A stretch of DNA of 64,000 bases from JBCBSZ01 sp039818945 (lineage in GTDB: Bacteria; Actinomycetota; Acidimicrobiia; Acidimicrobiales; Poriferisodalaceae): NCBI GenBank assembly GCA_039818945.1, contig JBCBSZ010000001.1:121664-185663 (forward strand), written 5' to 3'. Every line of letters starts with the position of its first letter. The first letter of the stretch is position 1. Below, in pieces: positions 1 to 7,696 of this stretch. The notes under the pieces were generated by a model. It saw only the letters and a program-made list of their open reading frames with translations, made no database searches and had not been told where the DNA came from. The translations under genes and the position numbers were made by a program.

Positions 1-131
1 GGCCGGCTCCCTGAGCCGCGCCGTGTGCGTGATGACCTGGACTACGGCAGGTCCGGCCGCCCGATTGAATGACGGACGCGCACCGCTCGTGCAACCGCGG
101 CACAACCGCCGGGACGGCCGGCGGCGGGGTG

Positions 132-1493
132 TCAGGACCGTCCGGTGCCCAGCCACATCGGCGGGTCGGCCTTCCGGAAGCACAGGTCGAGACGCAACGT
201 GCCGAGCATGATCCCGGGCTGGTGGAGCCAGTCGTTGCTCTCGCCGTACTCGATCGACTCGATCCGATCGCACAGCACACCCCAGGCGATCTGCTGCTCG
301 AGGCGTGAGAGCGTGGCACCGGGGCACACCCGCGGCCCGGCCGAGAACGTGACGTGCCGGGTGACGCCCTTCCGGTCGAGGTCGAGGTCGAAGGGGCACT
401 CGAACTCCTCCTCGTCGACGTTCGCAGCGCCGAACCGGAGGTGCAGCAGCGAACCGGCCGGGACCTCGACGCCCTGGAAGACCTCGTCCCGCGACGTCAT
501 GCGGGTCGAGAGCCCGTGGGTGGGCGAACGCATCCGCATCGCCTCCTCGGTGAAGGCCCGCAGGTGCGAGCGGTCCTGGCGCAGCTGCTCGAAGAGGCCG
601 GGCCGCTCGCAGAGCAGCTGGGCCTGCTCCTCGAGCGCGTACTGGGTCGTCTCGAGGCCGCCGAGGATCATGGCGTGGACGATGCCGGCGATCTCGAGGT
701 CGGTGAGCTTCCGGTCGAGCGCTTCGTAGTGGGCATCGCACAGGAAGCTGACCATGTCGTCCTGCGGAACGGCCCGCTTCGCCTCGACGTGCTCGTAGAT
801 GTAGTCCTGGAAGCCGTCGAGGCGGGCGAGCATGTCCTCGGTCTGGTCGGGCTCGAGCGTGTGCTGCAGTCCGTCGCCGTGCACGAACGGGGTGACGGCG
901 GCGTCACCCCAGGCGGCGAGGCGGGGGATGTCCTCCTGCGGGAAGCCGAGGATGCTCGCCATCACGCGCTGGGGCAGCGGTCGGGCGAAGCGGCCGACGA
1001 ACTCGACCTCACCGTCGTCGATCCACGCGTCGAGCAGGTCGTTGGCGTGCGCGGTGATCATCTCGCGGTGGCGGAGCGCACCGGGCCCGACCCAGGGGTC
1101 GGTCAGCTCGCGCCGGTGCTGGAAGTAGAGCTGCTGCGTGGGGCGCAGCGACAGCATCGACGCCTGCATGAGGTTGTGGTGCGTGGCGTACACCTCCTCC
1201 GGGGTCAGGCCCTGCTCGACCAGCGCGCCGAGGCGGGTGGTCGTCATGGTCGGGAAGCGCTCCGGGTCCTTGACGACGAGGCTGATGTCGGCGTGCTTGG
1301 TGAGCACGAACGCGTCGGCGCCCTCGGCGTAGCCACCGCCCTCGATCCGCAGGACCGGTGCGTCGCGGTGGAGGATCTCGTAGGCCTCGTACCAGTGCTC
1401 CTGCGCACCCTCGCCGAACAGGTCGACGTCGTCGAGACCGACGGGACACGCCATCGGGCTGAGCTCGTGGTTGACGTGCTTCGGGTACCCCAT
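132..1493 (-). CDS. Cytochrome P450 monooxygenase
   Basis: A 453-residue soluble P450, close to the usual bacterial length. The heme-ligand motif FSAGPRVCPG lies near residues 383-392 with Cys390 as the expected thiolate ligand. The I-helix segment GGLETT is near 278-283 and the ExxR pair is Glu317/Arg320. The usual I-helix acid-Thr pair appears as Glu281-Thr282. The ATG at 1493 has a purine-rich Shine-Dalgarno (GGGGGAG) about ten bases upstream. No ferredoxin or ferredoxin reductase gene is adjacent, so redox partners must come from elsewhere. Family knowledge predicts hydroxylation of a hydrophobic substrate; nothing here identifies it. The family call is secure, the substrate unknown. Confidence 0.95.
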   Translation of the reverse strand: MGYPKHVNHELSPMACPVGLDDVDLFGEGAQEHWYEAYEILHRDAPVLRIEGGGYAEGADAFVLTKHADISLVVKDPERFPTMTTTRLGALVEQGLTPEEVYATHHNLMQASMLSLRPTQQLYFQHRRELTDPWVGPGALRHREMITAHANDLLDAWIDDGEVEFVGRFARPLPQRVMASILGFPQEDIPRLAAWGDAAVTPFVHGDGLQHTLEPDQTEDMLARLDGFQDYIYEHVEAKRAVPQDDMVSFLCDAHYEALDRKLTDLEIAGIVHAMILGGLETTQYALEEQAQLLCERPGLFEQLRQDRSHLRAFTEEAMRMRSPTHGLSTRMTSRDEVFQGVEVPAGSLLHLRFGAANVDEEEFECPFDLDLDRKGVTRHVTFSAGPRVCPGATLSRLEQQIAWGVLCDRIESIEYGESNDWLHQPGIMLGTLRLDLCFRKADPPMWLGTGRS

Positions 1494-1504
1494 CTCCGCT
1501 GCTC

Positions 1505-1590
1505 CCCCGATCGGCGGGCCCCCGTGCCCGCGCCGGCCCCTGGCCTAGCAGACCGGGGCCGGAGCTTCCGAAGGCGGCCGCCGATCGGGG
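1505..1590. terminator. Nested inverted repeats between P450 and lipoprotein genes
   Basis: A perfect 13-bp inverted repeat (arms 1505-1517 and 1578-1590) encloses a second 8-bp inverted repeat (1533-1540 and 1555-1562, 14-base loop). Both upstream and downstream genes are on the minus strand, so the structure follows the glycosidase-like gene stop and precedes the P450. It may terminate the upstream transcript or lie in the P450 leader. No T-tract is present, as is common in actinobacterial terminators. Confidence 0.5.
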
Positions 1591-1611
1591 CCGCGAGGCC
1601 CGGCGAGCGCT

Positions 1612-2781
1612 TCAGGCCCCGGCCTGCTCGAGGAAGAGCTCGAAGGCCGGCCGGGCCGAGCCGTCGGACCGGACCAGTCCGGCGGTCAGCAACCAGGTCT
1701 CGAAGCGCTCGACGAAGTCGGGGCCCACCTCCTCGGTGAGCCCTTCGAGGGTGGAGCCGTAGTCGAGCTCGAAGACCGCGGGCGACCAATCGAGGAACTC
1801 GAAGACGAACGCAGCACGGACCCGCTCGATCGAGTCGAGGTGTTCGAACGCGACCTCGAACCAGGCGAGCTGATCGGCGTCGGAGGATCCATTCGCCTCG
1901 CCGGCGGGGCAGCCGAGCTCCTGGAAGACGACGGGCAGGTCGCCGGCGCGTTCGACGAGTCGGTCGATCTGCGCGGTCGCCTCCTCCAACGGCAGGCGCC
2001 GGAGGTCGCCTCCGAGGCAGTAGTGGTTGACGCTGAACGCGTCGACGGTCTCGATCATGCGGTCGATGGCGGGCTCGGGGAGGAAGGGGTCACCCCCGGC
2101 GAACGTGAACGTCACCGCCAGATCGGGCGCGAGCCGCTGCGCCCCGGCCTCGACGCGTTCGACGAACGATGCGAAGTCGTCGACGTCGAGCTCGCCATCG
2201 GCCAGCGGCGGCTCGTTGGCGATCGCCAGGAGCCAGACGCCGTGGGCGCGGAGCGTGGGGAGCATCGCCGCGATCATCTCCACGTACGCCTCGGCCGCAT
2301 CACGGGGATCGAACCCACCGAGCCACTCGGGGAACGGCGTCCCCGAGACATCGACCGCCGCGATCGTCACCATCGGTGCGAGGCCGGCGTCGGTCAGCTC
2401 ACCGAGGGCCTCGTCGAGGAGGTCGGCTCGATGGTCGCCTCGCTGCGGCTCCAACTCGACCCAGTCGACGAGGACCCTGCCGACCGTCGAGGCGGCCTGG
2501 GCCTCGGCCCAACGCTCGTCGACCGACCGCGCCGCTGCGGGCTCCGCCGGGCTGAACCAGGAGAGCCCGAGATGGGTGGTCGGGCTCGGGGCGAGCAGCG
2601 GGTGGGTCGACGGCGATGGTGCCGGGGTCTCGACGACGGTCGTCGACGTGTCGACCGTCGTGCTCGACGGCGCCGGGTCGGCGGTCCCGCTCGAGGAGCA
2701 GGCTGCGACGAGGAGCGCGAGCGAGGTCGCGGCGGCGAGGCGCCACAGGATCGTGCTGCTGCGGTGAGCGGCGGAGGACAT
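1612..2781 (-). CDS. Secreted glycoside-hydrolase-like lipoprotein
   Basis: A 389-residue lipoprotein. The ATG at 2781 gives a signal peptide ending in the lipobox LVAAC with Cys28 as lipidation site; upstream in-frame ATGs would put a long charged stretch in front of it and are unlikely. After a Ser/Thr/Pro linker the protein looks like a TIM-barrel glycosidase of clan GH-A. An Asn-Glu-Pro triplet (LLAIANEPP) fits the acid/base Glu, and a later QELG fits the nucleophile strand. Clan GH-A enzymes hydrolyse beta-glycosides with retention; the substrate cannot be read from sequence. It stands alone, with the P450 downstream on the same strand and a TetR gene upstream. Confidence 0.7.
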   Translation of the reverse strand: MSSAAHRSSTILWRLAAATSLALLVAACSSSGTADPAPSSTTVDTSTTVVETPAPSPSTHPLLAPSPTTHLGLSWFSPAEPAAARSVDERWAEAQAASTVGRVLVDWVELEPQRGDHRADLLDEALGELTDAGLAPMVTIAAVDVSGTPFPEWLGGFDPRDAAEAYVEMIAAMLPTLRAHGVWLLAIANEPPLADGELDVDDFASFVERVEAGAQRLAPDLAVTFTFAGGDPFLPEPAIDRMIETVDAFSVNHYCLGGDLRRLPLEEATAQIDRLVERAGDLPVVFQELGCPAGEANGSSDADQLAWFEVAFEHLDSIERVRAAFVFEFLDWSPAVFELDYGSTLEGLTEEVGPDFVERFETWLLTAGLVRSDGSARPAFELFLEQAGA

Positions 2782-2931
2782 GAGACTGCTCCGTGGGCGA
2801 AGGGTTCGGTCCCCCTCACCATGAGCCCGCGCCGGTCGGCGCACATCCGCTGACCGGCCGACCATCGGCTCACTCGAACGGCTGACCTTCGACGCGGACG
2901 GCGCCACTCGTGGTCTGGTCGCCGACCCCTC

Positions 2932-3537
2932 TCAGTCGGTCGTCGCCGGGCGCAGGTCGTCGAGGATGCCGGTCGCGACGGCGCAGGCCGCCTTGACCTG
3001 GTGCGACGGTGCTTCGGCCCGGATGCAGGCAGCGACCCCGATCAGCGCCATGGTGAAGTAGGCGGCGAGGGCGTCGATGTCGGCGTCGGCGTCGACCTCG
3101 CCGGTGCGCACACCGTTGCCGAGTGCGTGGGCGAACGCGTTGGTGAGGCGTTCGAGATACGCCGCGACGTGACGGCCGGCGCCGGGGTCGAGTGCGCCGC
3201 GCTCGACCGCGGTGTTGCACAGCAGGCAGCCGCGGCCCTGCGCCCACCCGTCGCTCGCATCGGCGTAGCCGGCGAACGCGCCGAGGATGGCGTCGGGACC
3301 GGCGTCGGGGGCCTCGACGGGCCCGAGGACGTTGGTCAGGTGGTGCTCGCTGTATCGCTCGAGCGCCGCTTCGAACAGCTCCTGCTTGGAGCCGAACTCG
3401 GCGTACATGCTCTTGCGGTTCACCCCCAGCGCGGCCACGAGCTCGGCGGTGCCGGTGCCGTTGAACCCCTGCCGACGGAAGAGCTCGATCGCGCGGTCGA
3501 GCAGCTCGATGCGGTCGTACCGCTTCACCCCTGCCAT
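2932..3537 (-). CDS. TetR-family transcriptional regulator
   Basis: A 201-residue repressor-type protein. Residues about 10-55 form the TetR helix-turn-helix (GFNGTGTAELVAALGV, then SMYAEFGSKQELF). The C-terminal ligand domain contains Cys-rich GRGCLLCNT, typical of the subgroup with the TetR_C YcdC/AcrR-like fold. It starts at ATG 3537 behind GGGAGAG. It is transcribed divergently from the small ABM-domain gene at 3629 across a 91-bp region with two matching 16-bp operators, so autoregulation and control of that gene are likely. The inducer is unknown. Confidence 0.93.
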   Translation of the reverse strand: MAGVKRYDRIELLDRAIELFRRQGFNGTGTAELVAALGVNRKSMYAEFGSKQELFEAALERYSEHHLTNVLGPVEAPDAGPDAILGAFAGYADASDGWAQGRGCLLCNTAVERGALDPGAGRHVAAYLERLTNAFAHALGNGVRTGEVDADADIDALAAYFTMALIGVAACIRAEAPSHQVKAACAVATGILDDLRPATTD

Positions 3538-3559
3538 GAGATCTCTCCCGAGGAATCGC

Positions 3560-3613
3560 TTGACCTCAGGGTAACCGTCTGATTACTTATGTCACAAGTA
3601 ATCGATCAGTTAC
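3560..3613 (+). promoter_or_regulatory. Promoter with twin TetR operators
   Basis: Two copies of a 16-bp palindrome of form GTAAYCGNNNRNTTAC occur at 3571-3586 (GTAACCGTCTGATTAC) and 3598-3613 (GTAATCGATCAGTTAC), with centres 27 bp apart. The pair is itself arranged as a perfect inverted repeat: inner arms 3581-3588/3596-3603 and outer arms 3569-3575/3609-3615. A plus-strand promoter TTGACC (3560-3565), 18-bp spacer, TACTTA (3584-3589) overlaps them. Bound repressor would therefore block transcription of the downstream ABM gene. Binding by the adjacent TetR protein is inferred. Confidence 0.75.
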
Positions 3614-3628
3614 CCAAGGGAGCACGCC

Positions 3629-3997
3629 ATGAACCCCGACCACGTCACCGTCGTCTACAAGTGGACCGCCCAGCCCGGGAAGCTCGACGAGCTCGCCGCG
3701 ATCTACTCCTCGGTCACCGACCAGATGGAGCGGGACGAGCCCGGCGCCGAGACCGTGCACGTCTACGTGTCGAAGGAGGAGAACGCGCTCTACGTCCGCG
3801 ACGAGTTCGCCGACGCCGGCGCGGTCGGGTTCCACCTCGGCACGACGGCGGCCGGGCACTTCGGTGACCTGCTCGCCATCGCGACGCCGGGTCCGTTCTT
3901 CTTCCTGGGTGAGGTGCCCGACGAGTTGCAGCAGGCCGCCGGGCAGATGGGCCTCGGTGCGGAGTTCGCCGTTCACGTCGCGGGCTTCGACCGCTGA
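3629..3997 (+). CDS. ABM/dimeric alpha-beta barrel monooxygenase-like protein
   Basis: A 122-residue protein with the ferredoxin-like beta-alpha-beta pattern of the antibiotic-biosynthesis-monooxygenase (ABM) and YgiN families: VVYKWTAQPGKLDELAAIY, then HVYVSKEENALYVRDEFAD. Members are small dimers that oxidise quinone or aromatic substrates without cofactor, or degrade heme; the substrate cannot be assigned. ATG 3629 follows AAGGGAG. Its promoter carries twin operators for the divergent TetR regulator, so it is probably inducible by a small aromatic or toxic compound. Confidence 0.8.
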   Translation: MNPDHVTVVYKWTAQPGKLDELAAIYSSVTDQMERDEPGAETVHVYVSKEENALYVRDEFADAGAVGFHLGTTAAGHFGDLLAIATPGPFFFLGEVPDELQQAAGQMGLGAEFAVHVAGFDR

Positions 3998-3999
3998 AG

Positions 4000-4033
4000 G
4001 TCGCCGAGCCGGCGCCCGACCGCGGGCGGCGAC
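4000..4033. terminator. Bidirectional hairpin terminator
   Basis: The 45-bp gap between the convergent ABM and SulP genes holds overlapping hairpins. One is CGCCCG/CGGGCG (4013-4018/4023-4028) with a 4-base loop. The other is GTCGCCG/CGGCGAC (4000-4006/4027-4033). Position and symmetry suit a shared factor-independent terminator. Confidence 0.5.
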
Positions 4034-4042
4034 GGTGTGGCC

Positions 4043-5809
4043 TCAGCCCCGTTCGTCGACGCCGGTCGGGCGCCGATCGATCGAGGTCGGCCGCGGTTCG
4101 TCCGGCCGCTCCTCGACGTCGAGCCGGGCGAGGGCCTCGGCGTTGGTGGCGTGGAGGCGATCACCGAGACGCCGCCAGAGACCGCCGCCGATCAAGGCGT
4201 CGCGCACGGGCCCCTTCAGGTTCGTGAGGTGCAGCTCGATGCTCCGACCGTCGAGCTCCTCCAGCAGCTCGGTCAGCGCCTGCTCGGCCGACGCGTCCAG
4301 CCGATTCACCCCGCTGCAGTCGAGGACGACGATTCGCGCCGCCGCGTGATCGCGCAGCAGACGGTCGACACGGGGCCGGAGGAACGTCGAGTTCATGAAG
4401 TTCAGCGAGCTGTCGACCCGGAGCACCACCGCGGAGGGGCTCGTCTCGACCTCGGGGAAGCGGTCGATGTTGCGGAAGACGTCGGTGCCCGGCAGGCGAC
4501 CCAGCACCGCGGTGTGCGGCCGGGCCTGGCGGTACAGCAACACGAGGACCGAGAAGGCGATCGCGACACCGATGCCCAGCTCGATGCCGATCGCGAGGGT
4601 GGCGCCGAACGACACCACGGCCACCAGGAGGTCCGCCCGATCCACGGCGGCCATGTGGCGCAGCTCGGCGACGTCGACCAGCCCGGCGACCGCCACGACG
4701 ACGACCGCACCGAGCGTCGCCTTCGGCAGCTCGGTGAAGGCCGGCGTGAGGAGGACGACCGTCGCCAGGACGAGGAGCGCCGTCACGATCGACGCCAGCG
4801 GGGTGCGGGCACCGGCCGATGCGTTCACCGCGGTGCGCGAGAAGCCTCCGGTGACGGGGTAGGCGCCGAACGCCCCACCGGCGACGTTGGCGGCGCCCAG
4901 CGCGACGAGCTCCTGGTTGGCCTCGATCCGGTAGCGGTTGCGCCGGGCGTAGACCTTGGCGATCGCGATCGACTCGAGGAACCCGACCACGGTGATGACC
5001 AGCGCCGTGGGGAGCAGGTCGCCGACCAGGCCGCCCCCGAGGTCGGGGAACGAGAGGGAGGGCAGGTCGCCGGGGATGTCGCCGACCACGGCCACGCCCC
5101 GGTCGCCGAGGTCGAAGATCACCGACATCGCGGTGGTCACCGCGACGACGATGAGCGCAGCGGGCAGCGTCGGGAGGCGGCGCTTCATGACCAGCAGCAG
5201 CCCCACGGCGAGGACGCCGACGGCCAGCGTGAGCCCGTGCGTGTCGCCGAGCCCGGTCGCGTACTCCCTGACCGTCTCGTCGAAGCGCTCGGTCCGCTCG
5301 GTGCTGATGCCGAGGAGGTGCTTGAGCTGCGAGAACCCGATGATCACCGCCGCTCCCGCGGTGAACCCGACGAGCACGGCGTGCGACAGGAAGTTCACCA
5401 GGAAGCCGAGCCGGAGCCCTCCGATCAGCAGATGGATCCCGCCCACCAGCACGGCCAGCGTCGAGGCAGCGACCAGGTAGTCGGCGCTCCCCTCCTCCGC
5501 CAACTCGCCCAGCGCCGACGCCGTCAAGAGGCTCACGATCGCGACCGGTCCGACGGCGAGCTGGCGGGACGTGCCCAACACGGCGTACACGAGGACGGGC
5601 ACGATGGCGGCGTACAGGCCGATCTCCGGCGGCAGGCCGGCGAGGAGGGCGTACGCCATGCCCTGCGGGACGAGCATGGCCCCGACCGTCAGTCCCGCCA
5701 GCAGGTCGCTCCGGAGATCGCCGCGGTCGTAGCGACGGCCCCAGTCGAGGACCGGGACGACGCGGGCGAGGTGGTCGACCGGCGTGCGTCGGTGGGGTGT
5801 TCGGACCAT
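4043..5809 (-). CDS. SulP-family anion permease with STAS domain
   Basis: A 588-residue inner-membrane transporter. Hydrophobic helices span about residues 25-420, with the SulP signature around AGLTVGAMLVPQGMAYALLAGLPP. A cytoplasmic STAS domain follows at about 430-560 (VVLDCSGVNRLDASAEQAL). Family members move sulfate, bicarbonate or other anions; the substrate is not evident here. The ATG at 5809 (MVRTPHRRT) is preferred over ATG 5839 or TTG 5845, because a minus-strand promoter TTGACG (5845-5840), N17, TACATT (5822-5817) would start transcription at or next to 5809, giving a leaderless mRNA. A palindrome overlapping the -10 suggests control by the divergent GntR protein. Confidence 0.92.
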   Translation of the reverse strand: MVRTPHRRTPVDHLARVVPVLDWGRRYDRGDLRSDLLAGLTVGAMLVPQGMAYALLAGLPPEIGLYAAIVPVLVYAVLGTSRQLAVGPVAIVSLLTASALGELAEEGSADYLVAASTLAVLVGGIHLLIGGLRLGFLVNFLSHAVLVGFTAGAAVIIGFSQLKHLLGISTERTERFDETVREYATGLGDTHGLTLAVGVLAVGLLLVMKRRLPTLPAALIVVAVTTAMSVIFDLGDRGVAVVGDIPGDLPSLSFPDLGGGLVGDLLPTALVITVVGFLESIAIAKVYARRNRYRIEANQELVALGAANVAGGAFGAYPVTGGFSRTAVNASAGARTPLASIVTALLVLATVVLLTPAFTELPKATLGAVVVVAVAGLVDVAELRHMAAVDRADLLVAVVSFGATLAIGIELGIGVAIAFSVLVLLYRQARPHTAVLGRLPGTDVFRNIDRFPEVETSPSAVVLRVDSSLNFMNSTFLRPRVDRLLRDHAAARIVVLDCSGVNRLDASAEQALTELLEELDGRSIELHLTNLKGPVRDALIGGGLWRRLGDRLHATNAEALARLDVEERPDEPRPTSIDRRPTGVDERG

Positions 5810-5816
5810 GGAGGTA

Positions 5817-5845
5817 AATGTACGTACATTCGTACTCATCGTCAA
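5817..5845 (-). promoter_or_regulatory. sulP promoter and GntR-type palindrome
   Basis: AATGTACGTACATT (5817-5830) is a perfect 14-bp palindrome. It covers the proposed minus-strand -10 TACATT (5822-5817), 17 bp from -35 TTGACG (5845-5840). It sits between the divergent SulP and GntR genes and is the natural candidate for the GntR operator. Confidence 0.65.
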
Positions 5846-5899
5846 CCACCGCAGTTGTACGGTGATACGGACAATTGCTCGAGCGAGTTAGGGTGCGAC

Positions 5900-6655
5900 A
5901 TGACCCTGGATCGGACGAGCCCACTCCCGCTGTGGGCGCAGCTCGAGGAGCAGCTCCGGGCCCAGCTCGTGGCGGGCGACTTCGGGGAGCGATTCCCGAC
6001 CGATGCGGAGCTGGTGGAGCGCTACGCGGTGAGCCGCCAGACCGTGCGGCAGGCGATCGCCCGCCTGACGGCCGACGGCCTCGTGGAACGCCAGCGCGGC
6101 CGCGGCACCGCGGTGGTCACCACCCGGATCGAACAACCGGTCGGCACGATCTACAGCCTCTTCTCGCTGGTGGAGTCGCAGGGACTCGAGCAGCGGAGTG
6201 AGGTGCTCGAGCTCGGCGAGGTGACCGACGAGTCGATCGCCGGGCGGCTCGGGCTCGGGCCCACGGAGCCGCTCGTCCACCTGTCGCGCCTCCGCTGCGC
6301 CGGTACCGAGCCGCTGGCCCTCGACCACAGCTGGCTCCCCGCGAGCTTGGCGGCACCGCTCCTCGACGCCGACTTCGCCCGCACGGCGCTCTACGCCGAG
6401 CTGCGCGAGCGGTGCGGCGTCCACATCGACGGCGGTTCCGAGCGGGTCGACGCGGTCCTGTTGTCACCGGCCGAGCGCGAGCTGCTCGAGCTCGGTCGCC
6501 GACCGGTGGCGGGCTTCTCGGTCGAGCGGATCGGCCGGGCGGCCGGCCGAGACGTCGAGTACCGCCGGACGCTCGTGGCCGGTCACGGCTACTCGCTGGT
6601 CATGGAGTGGTCGCCGGCCACGGAGGCCCCGGTCCGAGCGGTCGGACCGACCTAG
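5900..6655 (+). CDS. GntR/HutC-family transcriptional regulator
   Basis: A 251-residue regulator. The winged helix is at about residues 8-75 (PLPLWAQLEEQLRAQL, SRQTVRQAIARLTADGLVERQRGRG). A UTRA effector domain follows (LARL-type PLVHLSRLRCAGTEPLALDHSWLP, then CGVHIDGGSERVDAVLL), placing it in the HutC subfamily. The ATG at 5900 has no Shine-Dalgarno, but TAGGGT lies at 5889-5894, five bases upstream, as in actinobacterial leaderless genes. It is divergent from the SulP permease and probably controls it. HutC-type regulators sense sugars, amino acids or related metabolites; the effector is unknown. Confidence 0.92.
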   Translation: MTLDRTSPLPLWAQLEEQLRAQLVAGDFGERFPTDAELVERYAVSRQTVRQAIARLTADGLVERQRGRGTAVVTTRIEQPVGTIYSLFSLVESQGLEQRSEVLELGEVTDESIAGRLGLGPTEPLVHLSRLRCAGTEPLALDHSWLPASLAAPLLDADFARTALYAELRERCGVHIDGGSERVDAVLLSPAERELLELGRRPVAGFSVERIGRAAGRDVEYRRTLVAGHGYSLVMEWSPATEAPVRAVGPT

Positions 6656-6742
6656 GCTCGGCGTTCCACCACACCGGAGCCCGCCCACCTCGTCGTCGGA
6701 GAACGACATGCCCGCTACGCCGGCGCCGTCAGCTCAGGAGGT

Positions 6743-7666
6743 TCAGCCGCCCTCGGGCTCCGAGCCGACGGCGGTGAGCAGCCACTGCGACGCGACCGTG
6801 GCGACGTCGTCGCCGTCGGCGACCCTCCGGTTGAGCGAGCGGAGCTCACCGGTCGTCATCGTCCGGGAGATGAGGTCAGCGATCTCGGCCAGCTCGGGTC
6901 CCCAACGCTCCAGCGCATCGAGCCGGACGATCGGCACGACGTGGTCGGGCGGCTGGAGGTCCCGGTCATCGCGGAGGACGAGCAGGTCGCCGTCCACGAG
7001 CTCGCCGGCCGTCGAGAACAGCAGCCCGACGTCGATCTCGTCGCGACGGAGGGCCTCGGCGGTGAAGGCGAGCGACGGCTGCGGCACGAACTCGGCGAAC
7101 GCCAGCCCGTACGCCGCTTCGAGCCCACGGAGGCAGAGGTCCCGCTCCGGGCACTCGGGTGGGCCGCCGAAGCGGAGGGACCCGGCGACGGGGACCAGGT
7201 CGCTGACGGAGCGCAACCCGAGCTCGGCTGCGGTGTCGCCGGAGACCACGACGACGTTGATGTCGCGAGCTCTCGAGAGGCCGAGCGCGGTGAGACCGCG
7301 GTGCTCCAACCGGTCGATCAGGTCGAGCCGGGCCGTGAGCGGATCGCGCGCGACCTCCTCCACGCCGAAGAACAGCGAGGCCGTGCCGAGGTACTCCGGA
7401 ACGAGATCGATCCGACCCTGCTCCAGCGCCGGCGCGGTGATCTCCCTCGGCCCGACCGGCCCCAACCGGTCGACCGGCACGCCGACCAGCTCGGCGCCCT
7501 GTGCGTACAGCTCCGCCAGCAGCTCGCTCTCCCCGAAGTCGAAGCTGGCGACCCGCAACCCGGCGGGCGGCGCCGACCGGTCCACAGGCTCCTCGTCGTC
7601 GCCGCACGCACCCACGAGCAGCGCGACGGCGACCACGACGAGGACGAGCGCACGCCGGTCGACCAC
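6743..7666 (-). CDS. Glycine-betaine/choline-type ABC substrate-binding lipoprotein
   Basis: A 307-residue lipoprotein of the OpuAC/ProX-like periplasmic binding fold. It begins at GTG 7666 with a short signal peptide and the lipobox LLVGAC. Recognisable blocks are FGESELLAELYAQGAEL, LVPEYLGTASLFFGVEE and RRDEIDVGLLFSTAGELV. Family members deliver quaternary ammonium osmolytes to an ABC importer. No permease or ATPase is nearby, so it is an orphan receptor that must work with components elsewhere. The 30-bp gap to the divergent gene at 7697 leaves little room for a promoter. GGGAGA lies about eight bases before the GTG. Confidence 0.82.
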   Translation of the reverse strand: MVDRRALVLVVVAVALLVGACGDDEEPVDRSAPPAGLRVASFDFGESELLAELYAQGAELVGVPVDRLGPVGPREITAPALEQGRIDLVPEYLGTASLFFGVEEVARDPLTARLDLIDRLEHRGLTALGLSRARDINVVVVSGDTAAELGLRSVSDLVPVAGSLRFGGPPECPERDLCLRGLEAAYGLAFAEFVPQPSLAFTAEALRRDEIDVGLLFSTAGELVDGDLLVLRDDRDLQPPDHVVPIVRLDALERWGPELAEIADLISRTMTTGELRSLNRRVADGDDVATVASQWLLTAVGSEPEGG

Positions 7667-7696
7667 GCCCGGAGTCTCCCACCGGTGGCATCGACC

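Noticed and set aside
1..131. Short plus-strand frames at the window start
   Set aside because: No ribosome-binding site or recognisable product; nothing supportable is seen there.
354..1739. Long plus-strand open frame opposite the P450 gene
   Set aside because: Shadow of the GC-rich codon pattern: Arg/Gly/Val-rich with no family motifs, while the minus strand encodes a complete P450.
4037..5899. Plus-strand open frame continuous with the GntR gene upstream of 5900
   Set aside because: It is antisense to SulP and of low-complexity Arg/Asp/Gly composition; the GntR domain begins at the ATG 5900.
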